From QHXQ01 sp045807745 (lineage in GTDB: Bacteria; Acidobacteriota; Blastocatellia; Pyrinomonadales; Pyrinomonadaceae), in the NCBI GenBank assembly GCA_045807745.1, contig JBJMGT010000012.1:165955-229954 (forward strand): DNA of 64,000 nt, given 5' to 3'. This document shows, piece after piece, positions 37,436 through 47,823 of the stretch. A program made the position numbers and the translations under genes. The notes beneath the pieces are model-generated. The model ran no database searches. It was not told the DNA's origin and saw nothing but the letters and a program-made list of their open reading frames with translations. Position 1 is the stretch's first letter. Every line of letters begins with the position of its first letter.

Positions 37436-38092
37436 ATGGCGAAACTGCGCATCCTGCTGGCCGATGATCATGCGGTCGTGCGCGAAGGTTTGAAGGTGCT
37501 CATTAATGCGCAAGCGGACATGGAAGTGGTTGGCGAAGCCGAGACGGGTGAGGAAGCTTGGCGGCTGGCGCGGCAGGGCAATGCGGACGTAATCGTCATG
37601 GACTTATCGCTGCCCGATCTCAGCGGCGCGCGTGTGACGGCGCGCATTAAACACGCGTGCCCGCAGTTGAAAGTCCTCGTTCTGACCGCTTACGAGGACA
37701 AGAGTTATATGCGCCAGTTGTTCGAGGCGGGGGCCTCCGGTTATCTGCTCAAGCGTGCGGCCGCGCAGGAGATCACCGGCGCAATCCGCACCGTCGCCAA
37801 CGGCGGTCTCTACATCGATCCGACGCTGGCGAGCAAAGTAGTGGACAGCTTCCTGCGCCCCTCTGCGACGCAGCGCAACCTGCAACGCGGACAAGAACTG
37901 AGCGAGCGCGAGCAGGAAGTCCTGCGCCTGATCGCATGGGGCCATAGCAACAAAGAGATCGCCGCCCGGCTCAACATCAGCGTCAAGACCATTGAGACAT
38001 ACAAAAAGCGGCTCATGGAGAAACTTGAACTGCGCAGCCGGGCCGACATCGTCCGCTACGCCGTACGCCATGGCTGGCTACAAGAAAATTAG
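37436..38092 (+). CDS. NarL/FixJ-type response regulator
   Basis: A 218-residue two-domain regulator. The receiver domain (RILLADDHAVVREGLKVLIN) has the phospho-acceptor Asp in DVIVMDLSLPDLSG and the switch Thr/Lys region in VLVLTAYEDKS and YLLKRAA. The C-terminal LuxR-type HTH reads LSEREQEVLRLIAWGHSNKE followed by IAARLNISVKTIETYKKR. GGAG upstream of the ATG lies in the end of the kinase gene. Partner of the preceding HisKA_3 kinase. A 386-base gap follows before the next gene. Confidence 0.95.
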   Translation: MAKLRILLADDHAVVREGLKVLINAQADMEVVGEAETGEEAWRLARQGNADVIVMDLSLPDLSGARVTARIKHACPQLKVLVLTAYEDKSYMRQLFEAGASGYLLKRAAAQEITGAIRTVANGGLYIDPTLASKVVDSFLRPSATQRNLQRGQELSEREQEVLRLIAWGHSNKEIAARLNISVKTIETYKKRLMEKLELRSRADIVRYAVRHGWLQEN

Positions 38093-38478
38093 CAGTTAAT
38101 GAGCATTGGCTAGAATGCCACACTAACGCCTGAGCTTAGAGGCAGAACTCAACAAGCCGGGTCGTTTTAGCCCGGCAGAACTCCCCACACGTCGGTAATT
38201 TCCCCGACACGTCCGGGCGCAAACTCCTGATAGACAGAAACGCCCGCCCACCCTAAGATACAAATCGGGCATACTTCCCTATCCCGACATCCCGACATAG
38301 CTCGCAAGCGCCACATTAAAGGATACGTCCGGCCAAATTTGCGTCTAATCATGACCACCCGTTAGCGAACAATTGCTGCGGGGACACAGGCCGGAGTCTT
38401 TGACGTGCGCAGATGAGACTGCCTCGTTGTCTCTGGTGCAACTGCCGCCCAATACACCAGAGTTATTCGGTTGCGTAA
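38093..38478. other. Intergenic region after NarL-type regulator
   Basis: 386 bases without a convincing gene on either strand. A short hairpin GCCGGG/CCCGGC near 38157-38178 (6-base stem) could mark the end of the upstream transcript, but no T-run follows. No clear promoter or riboswitch is recognised; a promoter for the downstream kinase must lie here or upstream. Confidence 0.45.
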
Positions 38479-40230
38479 ATGTTCATAGCTCCTCAATTGA
38501 CTCAGCTCTCGCTGCTCCTCGCGGGGTTGCTTGGCGTGTGTCTGCTGGCGTTTGTGCTCTGGCGACTCCGGCGCTGGCAGATCGCGCGCAAAGGGCTGAT
38601 CCTGAGCGCCGTACCATTCATGTTCGTGGTGGGGTTACTTGTGCTGGTCGCACAGGTGCGCCACGAAAACGAACGGGCGCAAGCGGCGCACCTACATTCC
38701 AAGCTCGTCATCGCACAGGCCCAGCACGTTATCCGCTCGCTGCTTGAAGCGCAGGCGAGTGTTAATGGCTACGTCATTACGAACGATCCGCATTTCGCCG
38801 AGCCGTTCGCGCGGGCCTGCGCGGATGTGCGTAATGGGCTGAAGGATTTACGGCTCTTAGTGCAGGACAATCCGGCGCAGCAGGCGCGCGCCGCACGGCT
38901 CGACGCCATCGCGACGGAGCGCATCGCGCGGCTCGACGAATTGCATCAATTATTACAGTCGGGCACACAGTCTGAGGCGGCGACGCAGGTCAAGAGTGGC
39001 GAGGGCCAGCGACTGATGGATCAATTCCGGCTGGAACTGGCAGGGTTCTTGCAAGAGGAAGAGCGGCTGGACGAGGCGCGCCGGCAGACAGTCGCCGCTT
39101 CTTGGCGGCGACTCGACGGGCTGCTGCTCATCGGGGCGGCGCTCAGCCTGCTGCTGACGCTGGCGCTGGCGCTCCTCTTCCATCGTGGCATCAGCAGCCG
39201 ATTGCAAACGCTCGCCGAGAACACACAACGTCTGGCCGCCGGGCAAGAACTAGCCACGCCGATCACGGGCGCGGACGAGTTGGCCCGGCTCGACCGCGTT
39301 TTTCACGATATGGCGCAGCAGTTGCAACTGACGCAAGGTGAGCTTGAGGCGCGCGTGGCTGAACGCACGCATGATCTCTCGATGGCGAACCAGTTCCTCA
39401 AGCTACTACTGGACGAACGCACACAGGCGACGGCGGAGATCAAGCAATTGAACGAGACGCTCGAACGGCGCATTGCCGCGCGCACCGCCGAACTGGAAGC
39501 GGCCAACCGCGAATTGGAAGCGTTCTCGTATTCGGTGTCGCACGACTTGCGCGCGCCCTTGCGCGCCATCAATGGCTTCTCGCGCATCCTTGTCGAAGAC
39601 CACGCCGCTCAGCTTAATGCCGAAGGCCAGCGCGTGCTCGACGTGATTCGCGGCAACACGCAACAGATGGCGCAACTGATCGACGATCTGCTCGCCTTCT
39701 CGCGCTTCAGCCGCAAGCCGCTGGCGCAGACCGAGATCGACATGAACGCACTCGTCAACCACGTGCGCGCGCAACTCGCACACGCCCACGCCGCCCACGC
39801 CTGTCGCTGGCACGTCGCGCCGCTCCCGCCGGCGCAAGGTGATCGCGCGCTGGTCACGCAGGTCTTCGTCAACCTGCTGTCGAACGCCGTCAAGTACACG
39901 CGCGACGTGGCCGAGCCGAGGATCGAAGTCGGCTGTGAGCAGAGCGGTGGCGAGCACGTCTACTACGTAAGAGACAACGGCGTCGGCTTCGACATGCGCT
40001 ACGCCAGCCAACTGTTTGGCGTGTTCCAACGGCTGCATAGCAATGAAGAGTTCGAGGGCACGGGCGTAGGCTTGGCCATCGTTAAGCGCATCGTCGAACG
40101 GCATGGCGGCCGCGTCTGGGCCGTGGGGCGCGTCCAGGCGGGCGCGACTTTCTATTTCACACTGCCGGGGGCAAAGAGTACAGACGAGGGTGAGACTGAA
40201 ATGAGCGAACGGGGTCTATCCGTTCAATAA
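38479..40230 (+). CDS. Membrane sensor histidine kinase with CHASE3-like domain and HAMP
   Basis: A 583-residue kinase. Two N-terminal membrane segments (10-28, 40-60) precede an all-helical region (75-200) with LEAQASVNGYVITNDPHFAE, the hallmark of CHASE3-like sensors. A further membrane segment (about 212-235), HAMP (235-290) and a coiled coil follow. HisKA contains FSYSVSHDLRAPLRAINGFS, and HATPase_c has FVNLLSNAVKYTRD, VRDNGVGFD and GTGVGLAIVKRIVERHGG, like bacteriophytochrome-type kinases. It is followed after 8 bases by a receiver-led hybrid kinase, so phosphotransfer between them is plausible. Confidence 0.92.
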   Translation: MFIAPQLTQLSLLLAGLLGVCLLAFVLWRLRRWQIARKGLILSAVPFMFVVGLLVLVAQVRHENERAQAAHLHSKLVIAQAQHVIRSLLEAQASVNGYVITNDPHFAEPFARACADVRNGLKDLRLLVQDNPAQQARAARLDAIATERIARLDELHQLLQSGTQSEAATQVKSGEGQRLMDQFRLELAGFLQEEERLDEARRQTVAASWRRLDGLLLIGAALSLLLTLALALLFHRGISSRLQTLAENTQRLAAGQELATPITGADELARLDRVFHDMAQQLQLTQGELEARVAERTHDLSMANQFLKLLLDERTQATAEIKQLNETLERRIAARTAELEAANRELEAFSYSVSHDLRAPLRAINGFSRILVEDHAAQLNAEGQRVLDVIRGNTQQMAQLIDDLLAFSRFSRKPLAQTEIDMNALVNHVRAQLAHAHAAHACRWHVAPLPPAQGDRALVTQVFVNLLSNAVKYTRDVAEPRIEVGCEQSGGEHVYYVRDNGVGFDMRYASQLFGVFQRLHSNEEFEGTGVGLAIVKRIVERHGGRVWAVGRVQAGATFYFTLPGAKSTDEGETEMSERGLSVQ

Positions 40231-40238
40231 CAATTCGC

Positions 40239-43200
40239 ATGATGGTGACACCATTAGCTAACGAGGGCGAGGCCGCCGCGCACACGACGCCTCGCATTCT
40301 CTTTCTGGAAGACATGCCCGCCGACGCGGAGCTGGCCGAGCGCGAGCTACGTCGGGCCGGCATGAATTTCTCTGCGCGCCGCGTTGAGACGGCTGATGCC
40401 TTCCGCGCGGCCCTGACGGAGTTTGCGCCCGACCTGATCCTATCGGATTTCCGGCTGCCGCAGTTTACCGGTCTCGATGCCATCCGGCTCGCGCGCGAAC
40501 TCATGCCCGACGTGCCGATCATTCTCGTCACCGGCTCACTCACCGAGGAGTTAGCGGTCGAGTGCATGCGCGAGGGCGCGACCGACTATATCCTGAAGTC
40601 GAGTCTGACGCGCTTGCCCGCCGCTGTCTTGAACGCGCTCGAAAAGGCCGAGACGCGGCGCGCGAAGGAGCAGGCGATTCAGGCGCTCGAACGTCGCGAA
40701 GAGCAGTATCGCGAACTGTTTGAGAACGCCAACGACCTCATCTACACACATGATCTGGCGGGCCGCTTTACTTCGCTCAATAAGGCGGGCGAGCGCATCA
40801 CCGGCTACACGCGCGCCGAGGCCATACAGATGAACATGGCCGACGTACTCTCGCCGGAACAACTGGCCCGCGCGCGCGCGATGATGAGCTGCAAGGAAGG
40901 GTTTGGCGGCGCGACCGTCTACGATCTGGAGATCATCTCCAAGAACGGGCGCAAGGTGGCGCTGGAGTTGAGCACGAGTCTCATTTATCAAGACGGGCGC
41001 ATCGTCGGCGTGCAGGGCATCGGCCGCGACGTGACCGAAAAGCGGCAAGCGGAGGCCGAGCGGCAGGTCATTTCCAAGATCATTCAAGGCATGGGCACAA
41101 CCGCCAACTTGAATGAGTTGTTGCAACTCATCCACGAGTCCATCGGCAAGGTGCTCAACGCCGAGAACTGCTTCGTCGCGTTGCATGACAAGAGCACCGG
41201 GGCTTTGGCCATGCAGTTCTTCGTGGACAAGCACGATGCGCCTCCACCGGCGCAGGCCGTGGAACGCGGGCGTGCGGCCTACGTCTTCCGGACGGGCCGG
41301 CCGAGCCTGATCACGGCGGAGGTCTTCGCCCAACTGATCGCGCAAGGCGAAGTCGAGGCACGGGGCACGGCCCCCGCTGCTTGGCTGGGCGTGCCGTTGC
41401 GGACGCCGTCTGGGACTACGGGCGTGCTCGTCGTGCAACACTACGAAGACCCCAACGCTTACTCCGAGCGCGATCTGGAACTCCTGTCTTCCGTCGGCGG
41501 CCAGATCGCGTTGGCGATTGAGCGCAAGCGAGCAGACGAGGCGTTGCGCGATAGCGAGGTGCGTTATCGCCAACTCGTCGAGTTCTCGCCCGAAGCGATC
41601 ATCATTCATAACGGGGGCGTATTCACCTATGTGAACCCGGCGGCGGCGCATCTGTTCGGCGCGGCCACGAGCGCGGAACTGATCGGTCGGCGGGTGATGG
41701 ATTTCGTCCACCCGGACTACCGCGAGTTAGTCGCACGGCGCATGGCGCAGGTCAGGCGCGGGCAGGATGTGCCGCTCATCGAAGAGCGACTTGTGCGGTT
41801 GGACGGGCAGATCGTCGAGGGCGAAGTCGCAGCTATGCCGTTCGTGCACAACGGGCAATTGTCCATCCAGTGTTTCGTGCGCGACCTGACCGAGCACAAG
41901 CGGGCCGAAGCCGAGCGCGACGCCGAGCGCGAGTTGCTGAACGCGCTGATCGAGCGGCTGCCCGTAGGCGTGCTCTTCCGCGACGAGAGCGGCCACTACG
42001 CGCGCGTCAATCGTAGGGCGGCGCAGATTCTCGACACCGAAACCGACCGGCTCGTCGGGCTGCCGGCCGCTGAGTTGGGCACGCTAGTGCAGATCGCCGG
42101 GCCGGATGCGGCTCCGCTCGCGCCGGAGCAACTGCCTTCGTCCGTGGCCATGCGCACGCAGCAACCGGTCGGCCCGGTTGAGGAGTTGATCACGACGGCG
42201 GCCGGCAACAAGCGCCGCGTCATCATCAACGTTGCGCCCGTCGCGCTGTCCGAGCAAGGCGCGGCCGGTTGCGTGGTGGTGCTCGACGACGTGACTGAAC
42301 AATATGCGATGCAGGAGCAACTCCGGCAGTCGCAGAAGATGGAGTCCATCGGTCTGCTCGCGGGCGGCGTGGCGCACGACTTCAACAACTTGCTGACTGC
42401 GATTCAAGGCAACACGCAGTTGGCGCTGCGCAAGCTCAAAGCGGACGACCCCATTCATCATCGCCTGCTCGAAGTCGAAAAGGCCTCACAACGCGCCACC
42501 GTGCTCACGCGGCAGTTGCTCGCCTTCAGTCGCCGGCAGTACTTGGAGCGCCGGGCCATCAACCTCAACGGCACGATCAACGACATCAGCAAGATGGTGC
42601 GGCGCATCATCGGCGAGGACGTGGAAGTCCGCGTGAACGAGGCGTCCGAACTCGCGCCGGTCTTCGCCGATCCGACCCAGATTGAACAGGTGATCATGAA
42701 CTTGGCCGTCAACGCGCGCGACGCGATGCCCGGCGGCGGCCTACTCTTGATCGAAACAAACAACGTCGAACTCGACGCCGCTTACTGTCGTCGCTACAGC
42801 TACACGCGGCCGGGCCGCTACGTCCAGATCAAAGTGAGCGACACGGGCGAGGGGATGGATACCGAGACGCAGAAGCGCATCTTCGAGCCGTTCTTCACGA
42901 CTAAGGAGTTGGGCAAGGGCACGGGGCTTGGTCTCGCGATGGTCTACGGCATCATCAAGCAACACGACGGCCACATACATGTCTACAGCGAGCTAGGGCA
43001 CGGCACGACGTTTAAGATTTACCTGCCCGTCCACGATCAGGCGGTGGAGACTGAGGCGCAGCCCCAGCAGATGGTGCTCGCCGGCGGGACGGAGACGATC
43101 CTCGTCGCTGAAGACGAAGAGGCGTTGCGCGATCTGGCGCGCGAGGTTTTGGCTGGACTCGGTTACGAAGTACTGTTGGCCCGTGACGGCGCAGAGGCGC

Positions 43201-43499
43201 TGGCGCTCTACAATAAGGAACGGGAGCGCATCGACCTGCTGTTGCTCGACGTGGTGATGCCGCGCATGGGCGGGCATGAGGCCTACGACCGCATGCGGGC
43301 CGCCGGCTGCCAGACGCCGGTCATCTTCATGACGGGCTACAGCGCCGAGACCGTGCAGAGCAAGTTCGTCCAACACAACAGTTTTATCGAAGAGGCCGGG
43401 GCGGTGCTGTTGCAGAAGCCCTACAATGTCGAGAGCTTGGGCCAGCGGGTGCGCGAGATACTGGATAGCCGCCGCAAGCATCAAGATAGTCGAACCTGA
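40239..43499 (+). CDS. Hybrid histidine kinase REC-PAS-GAF-PAS-PAS-HisKA-HATPase-REC
   Basis: A 1086-residue cytoplasmic hybrid kinase. An N-terminal receiver (RILFLEDMPADAELAEREL, Asp in DLILSDFRLPQF) is followed by PAS (about 150-265), GAF (290-430), PAS (440-555) and PAS (565-690). HisKA has GLLAGGVAHDFNNLLTAIQG, HATPase_c has LAVNARDAMPGGG and GKGTGLGLAMVYGIIKQHDG, and a second receiver at the C-terminus has LLLLDVVMPRMGGHEAYDRM. Receivers at both ends suggest that it both takes and passes phosphate. It starts 8 bases after the CHASE3-like kinase, and no HPt domain is visible nearby. Confidence 0.93.
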   Translation: MMVTPLANEGEAAAHTTPRILFLEDMPADAELAERELRRAGMNFSARRVETADAFRAALTEFAPDLILSDFRLPQFTGLDAIRLARELMPDVPIILVTGSLTEELAVECMREGATDYILKSSLTRLPAAVLNALEKAETRRAKEQAIQALERREEQYRELFENANDLIYTHDLAGRFTSLNKAGERITGYTRAEAIQMNMADVLSPEQLARARAMMSCKEGFGGATVYDLEIISKNGRKVALELSTSLIYQDGRIVGVQGIGRDVTEKRQAEAERQVISKIIQGMGTTANLNELLQLIHESIGKVLNAENCFVALHDKSTGALAMQFFVDKHDAPPPAQAVERGRAAYVFRTGRPSLITAEVFAQLIAQGEVEARGTAPAAWLGVPLRTPSGTTGVLVVQHYEDPNAYSERDLELLSSVGGQIALAIERKRADEALRDSEVRYRQLVEFSPEAIIIHNGGVFTYVNPAAAHLFGAATSAELIGRRVMDFVHPDYRELVARRMAQVRRGQDVPLIEERLVRLDGQIVEGEVAAMPFVHNGQLSIQCFVRDLTEHKRAEAERDAERELLNALIERLPVGVLFRDESGHYARVNRRAAQILDTETDRLVGLPAAELGTLVQIAGPDAAPLAPEQLPSSVAMRTQQPVGPVEELITTAAGNKRRVIINVAPVALSEQGAAGCVVVLDDVTEQYAMQEQLRQSQKMESIGLLAGGVAHDFNNLLTAIQGNTQLALRKLKADDPIHHRLLEVEKASQRATVLTRQLLAFSRRQYLERRAINLNGTINDISKMVRRIIGEDVEVRVNEASELAPVFADPTQIEQVIMNLAVNARDAMPGGGLLLIETNNVELDAAYCRRYSYTRPGRYVQIKVSDTGEGMDTETQKRIFEPFFTTKELGKGTGLGLAMVYGIIKQHDGHIHVYSELGHGTTFKIYLPVHDQAVETEAQPQQMVLAGGTETILVAEDEEALRDLAREVLAGLGYEVLLARDGAEALALYNKERERIDLLLLDVVMPRMGGHEAYDRMRAAGCQTPVIFMTGYSAETVQSKFVQHNSFIEEAGAVLLQKPYNVESLGQRVREILDSRRKHQDSRT

Positions 43500-43561
43500 A
43501 ACGGCCCCCGCGGGGCCGGGAGATAGGGGCGCGCGTGCGGGCGCGCGCCGATGAAGTTTTT

Positions 43562-45718
43562 ATGACCACAACGAACCACAAACCGCGTGCGCGCATTCTG
43601 ATCGCGGACGACGAAGCCCAGATTAGGGAGATGCTGCACGAGTTGTTAAGCGACGAGTACGAGTGTCGCGAGGTCGGCTCGGCCGAAGAGGCGCTCGAAC
43701 TCCTGCGCGCCGAGAAATTTCAACTCGTCTTGAGCGACATCACCATGCCGGGCCTTTCGGGTCTCGACATGGTGCCGCAGGTCTTGACGCTCGCGCCCGA
43801 CACAGTGGTCATCATGATCAGCGGCGAGCAGAACATCGAGAGCGCCATCCGCGCTATGCGGGCCGGCGCGTTCGACTACGTGACGAAGCCGTTCGCGATT
43901 CAACACGTCGAGGCGGCGGTCGCGCGCGCGCTCGACTATCAGGCGTTGCGCGAGTCGAAGCGCTACTACGAAAATTTTCTCGAAGAGATCGTGCGCCAGC
44001 GCACGACCGAGTTGAACAAGACCAATCAGACCCTGAGCACTTTGATTCAGGCCGCGCCGCTCGCGATCTTCGCGCTCGACCCGCAGGCGCGCCTGACGAT
44101 GTGGAATCCGACGGCCGCGCGCCTGTTCGGGTGGCAGGAATTGGAAGTCTTAGGCGGTGTGCTGCCGCTCGTCCCGCGCGACGAAGTGGTGCCGCCGCCC
44201 GCGTGGCTCGCCGCCTCGCTCCGGCACGAGCCGGTGAGCGGCGAAGAGGCGCACGTCCGGCGCAAGGACGGAACGGACATCGACGTATCGGTCTGGACGG
44301 CGGCGCTCGTTGACGCCAGCGGCACGGTCACGGGCACGATGGTCGTCATGGCGGACATCACCGAGCGCAAACAGGCCGAGGCGCGCATAGACTTTCTCGC
44401 TTATCACGACACGCTGACGCATCTGCCGAATCGCGTCCTGTTTGAAGATCGACTCGGGCAAGCGCTCGGTCTCGCGCAGCGCCACGGGCAGATGCTGGCC
44501 GTGCTGTTCGTCGCGCTGGATCGCTTCAAAAAGTTTACCGACACGCTCGGGCATGCGGCGGGCGACGAGTTGTTGCGCGCCGTCGCCGAGCGTTTGCGCA
44601 CGCCCTTGAGCGCGAGCGATACGGTCGCGCGCTTCGAGGCCGAAGAGTTCTCGCTGCTGCTCAGCTCGATCAGCGGCACGGAGGACGTGGCGGCCGCCGC
44701 GCGCAACATACAGCAGGTGCTCCGCCCGCCCTTCAAGGTCGCGGGGCAGGAGTTGTTTGTGACGGCGAGCATTGGCGTCGGTCTCTATCCGTATGACGGC
44801 GCGGACGCGCAAGGGCTGTTGAAGAACGCGGGCGCGGCGCTCTATCGCGCTAAGCAGCAGGGCGGGAATCAATATCAGTTCTATACGGCCGATATGAACG
44901 AGCGCGCGCTCAAGCGTTTGGCGATGGAGAACAGTCTGCGCCGCGCGCTCGACAACGAAGAGTTCGTGGTGCACTACCAATCGCAGGTCAACGGCGACAC
45001 GGGCAAGATCGTCGGCGTCGAGGCGCTCGTGCGCTGGCAGCATCCGGAGTTGGGGCTTGTGCCGCCGGTCGAGTTCATTCCGCTCGCCGAAGACACAGGC
45101 CTCATCGAACCAATCGGCGCGTGGGTCTTGCGCACGGCGCTCGCGCAGACCGTCCGCTGGCAGCGACGCGGCTTGCTCCTCGCGCGTGTGGCGGTCAACC
45201 TGTCCGCGCGGCAGTTTCAGCAACCAGACCTCGCGGGCATGGTCGCGGAATTGCTCGCCGAAACGGGTCTGCGCCCCGAATGCCTTGAGTTGGAGTTGAC
45301 CGAAAGCTCGATCATGCACGACACGGCGAACGCTATCGCGACGCTCAGGGAGTTGAAGGCGATGGGTGTGCGCGTGGCGGTGGACGACTTCGGCGCGGGC
45401 TATTCGTCACTCGCTTATCTGAAGCACCTGCCGATTGACGTGTTGAAGATCGACAGGTCGTTCATCAATGAGATGACAACGGATGCGAACGACGCGGCGA
45501 TAGTGATGGCGATCATCACGCTCGCGCACAGCTTGAAGCTGAGAGTCATCGCCGAAGGCGTCGAGACCGAAGAGCACGCGCGCTTCCTGCGGCTGTTGCG
45601 TTGCGACGAGATGCAAGGCTACCTGTTCAGCAAACCGCTGCCCGCGGCCGACTTCGAGCGCCTGTTGACCAAAGAGCGCGCCGGCCCGGAGCAGAACTTG
45701 GTCACGCTGCATGCATAG
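43562..45718 (+). CDS. REC-PAS-GGDEF(degenerate)-EAL response regulator
   Basis: About 718 residues from the ATG at 43562 (a GTG at 43535 is less likely). A receiver domain (ARILIADDEAQIREML, Asp in LVLSDITMPGLSG) is followed by PAS (about 165-280) and GGDEF (285-440), whose signature is EAEEF at residues 359-363 instead of GGDEF, so cyclase activity is unlikely. The EAL domain (460-705) is complete: EALVRW (Glu487), LELELTESSI, VDDFGAGYSSLAYLK, IDVLKIDRSFI, AEGVETEEH and MQGYLFSKP. Predicted role: phosphorylation-controlled c-di-GMP phosphodiesterase, possibly with the dead GGDEF domain as a GTP sensor. Confidence 0.92.
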   Translation: MTTTNHKPRARILIADDEAQIREMLHELLSDEYECREVGSAEEALELLRAEKFQLVLSDITMPGLSGLDMVPQVLTLAPDTVVIMISGEQNIESAIRAMRAGAFDYVTKPFAIQHVEAAVARALDYQALRESKRYYENFLEEIVRQRTTELNKTNQTLSTLIQAAPLAIFALDPQARLTMWNPTAARLFGWQELEVLGGVLPLVPRDEVVPPPAWLAASLRHEPVSGEEAHVRRKDGTDIDVSVWTAALVDASGTVTGTMVVMADITERKQAEARIDFLAYHDTLTHLPNRVLFEDRLGQALGLAQRHGQMLAVLFVALDRFKKFTDTLGHAAGDELLRAVAERLRTPLSASDTVARFEAEEFSLLLSSISGTEDVAAAARNIQQVLRPPFKVAGQELFVTASIGVGLYPYDGADAQGLLKNAGAALYRAKQQGGNQYQFYTADMNERALKRLAMENSLRRALDNEEFVVHYQSQVNGDTGKIVGVEALVRWQHPELGLVPPVEFIPLAEDTGLIEPIGAWVLRTALAQTVRWQRRGLLLARVAVNLSARQFQQPDLAGMVAELLAETGLRPECLELELTESSIMHDTANAIATLRELKAMGVRVAVDDFGAGYSSLAYLKHLPIDVLKIDRSFINEMTTDANDAAIVMAIITLAHSLKLRVIAEGVETEEHARFLRLLRCDEMQGYLFSKPLPAADFERLLTKERAGPEQNLVTLHA

Positions 45719-45796
45719 CTTGAAATTCCAGTTGCGAGTGGGACAGGTTGAATCCGCCGGTCGAGCCGGATGTGCAAGCGGAAGGCAGTAAGAACT

Positions 45797-47309
<1,513 letters not shown>

Positions 47310-47314
<5 letters not shown>

Positions 47315-47382
47315 TGAAGGCGGAATAATGAATTAAACACACGGCCCTTCAATTCATCATTCATCGTTCCGCCTTCATCATT
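47310..47382. repeat. Inverted repeat overlapping the NtrC-type stop codon (GATGAAGGCGGAA family)
   Basis: Arms AATGATGAAGGCGGAA (47310-47325) and TTCCGCCTTCATCATT (47367-47382) are a perfect 16-base inverted repeat. The inner part pairs further (ATGAATT 47328-47334 with AATTCAT 47351-47357). The left arm includes the TGA stop of the regulator. A T-rich stretch follows the right arm (TTTTTCTTCT), so on the plus strand it is a good terminator candidate. It is also placed where an enhancer-binding site for the adjacent sigma-54 promoter could be. Confidence 0.85.
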
Positions 47383-47394
47383 TTTCTTCTCCTC

Positions 47395-47410
47395 TGGCAC
47401 GACGAATGCA
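47395..47410 (+). promoter_or_regulatory. Sigma-54 (-24/-12) promoter candidate
   Basis: TGGCACGACGAATGCA, preceded by C, matches the sigma-54 consensus (TGGCACG-R-N3-TTGC-W) at every fixed base except the first T of TTGC. The GG and GC pairs have the required spacing. Transcription would start about 12 bases downstream of the GC, giving a leader of roughly 150 bases before the 84-residue gene at 47569. It lies just downstream of an NtrC-type activator gene. Confidence 0.7.
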
Positions 47411-47568
47411 CTACCACCCTTAGATAGCGCGGTGTGCGCTGTCTTTGTTGTGGGACGCATGGGCGTGTCGCCCCGCGCCGGCCCGTTTCGCCTCAGCCCG
47501 GTCTGCCGTTCGGTGCACCTCATGACCCGCTCCCTCACATGCATCCCCAACGTGTCGGGAGCAATAAT

Positions 47569-47823
47569 ATGGATTCAACCCGCAAAATGTTTGACGATTT
47601 CTGGGCGCCTCTGATGCGGGCCGTGAGCTGCACGCGCACGGGCCGCCATAACTGGCAGCCGCCGACCGACGAATTGCCGGCGCACTGTGGCTGGTGCAAA
47701 ACGCTCAGAGTCCTGCGCGCGCATGAAGTCTACGAAGTCATGCCCGCCGCCAACTCCGAGACGGCGACCGTCTTCCCCGCCAACAGCTTCAAGATCAAAT
47801 GGACTGAACATGGGTCACGCTGA
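47569..47823 (+). CDS. Small zinc-finger-like protein upstream of REC-kinase
   Basis: An 84-residue protein starting at an ATG with GGGAG seven bases upstream. It contains VSCTRTGRHNWQP and HCGWCKTLRVL, a Cys-x5-His and His-Cys-x2-Cys pattern that could form one zinc site. No other domain is visible and I do not recognise a family. Its 3-prime end overlaps the start of the REC-histidine kinase by 14 bases, so the two are probably coupled, and both would be driven by the sigma-54 promoter at 47395. Confidence 0.7.
   Translation: MDSTRKMFDDFWAPLMRAVSCTRTGRHNWQPPTDELPAHCGWCKTLRVLRAHEVYEVMPAANSETATVFPANSFKIKWTEHGSR

Noticed and set aside
40551..41711. 386-codon minus-strand open frame opposite the hybrid kinase
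   Set aside because: Antisense shadow; the plus-strand PAS and GAF domains are clear.
44150..45319. 389-codon minus-strand open frame opposite the GGDEF-EAL gene
   Set aside because: Antisense shadow; EAL motifs on the plus strand are unambiguous.
45720..45740. TTGAAATTCCAGTTGCGA before the NtrC-type gene as a sigma-54 site
   Set aside because: TTGC is well placed but the essential GG is GA.
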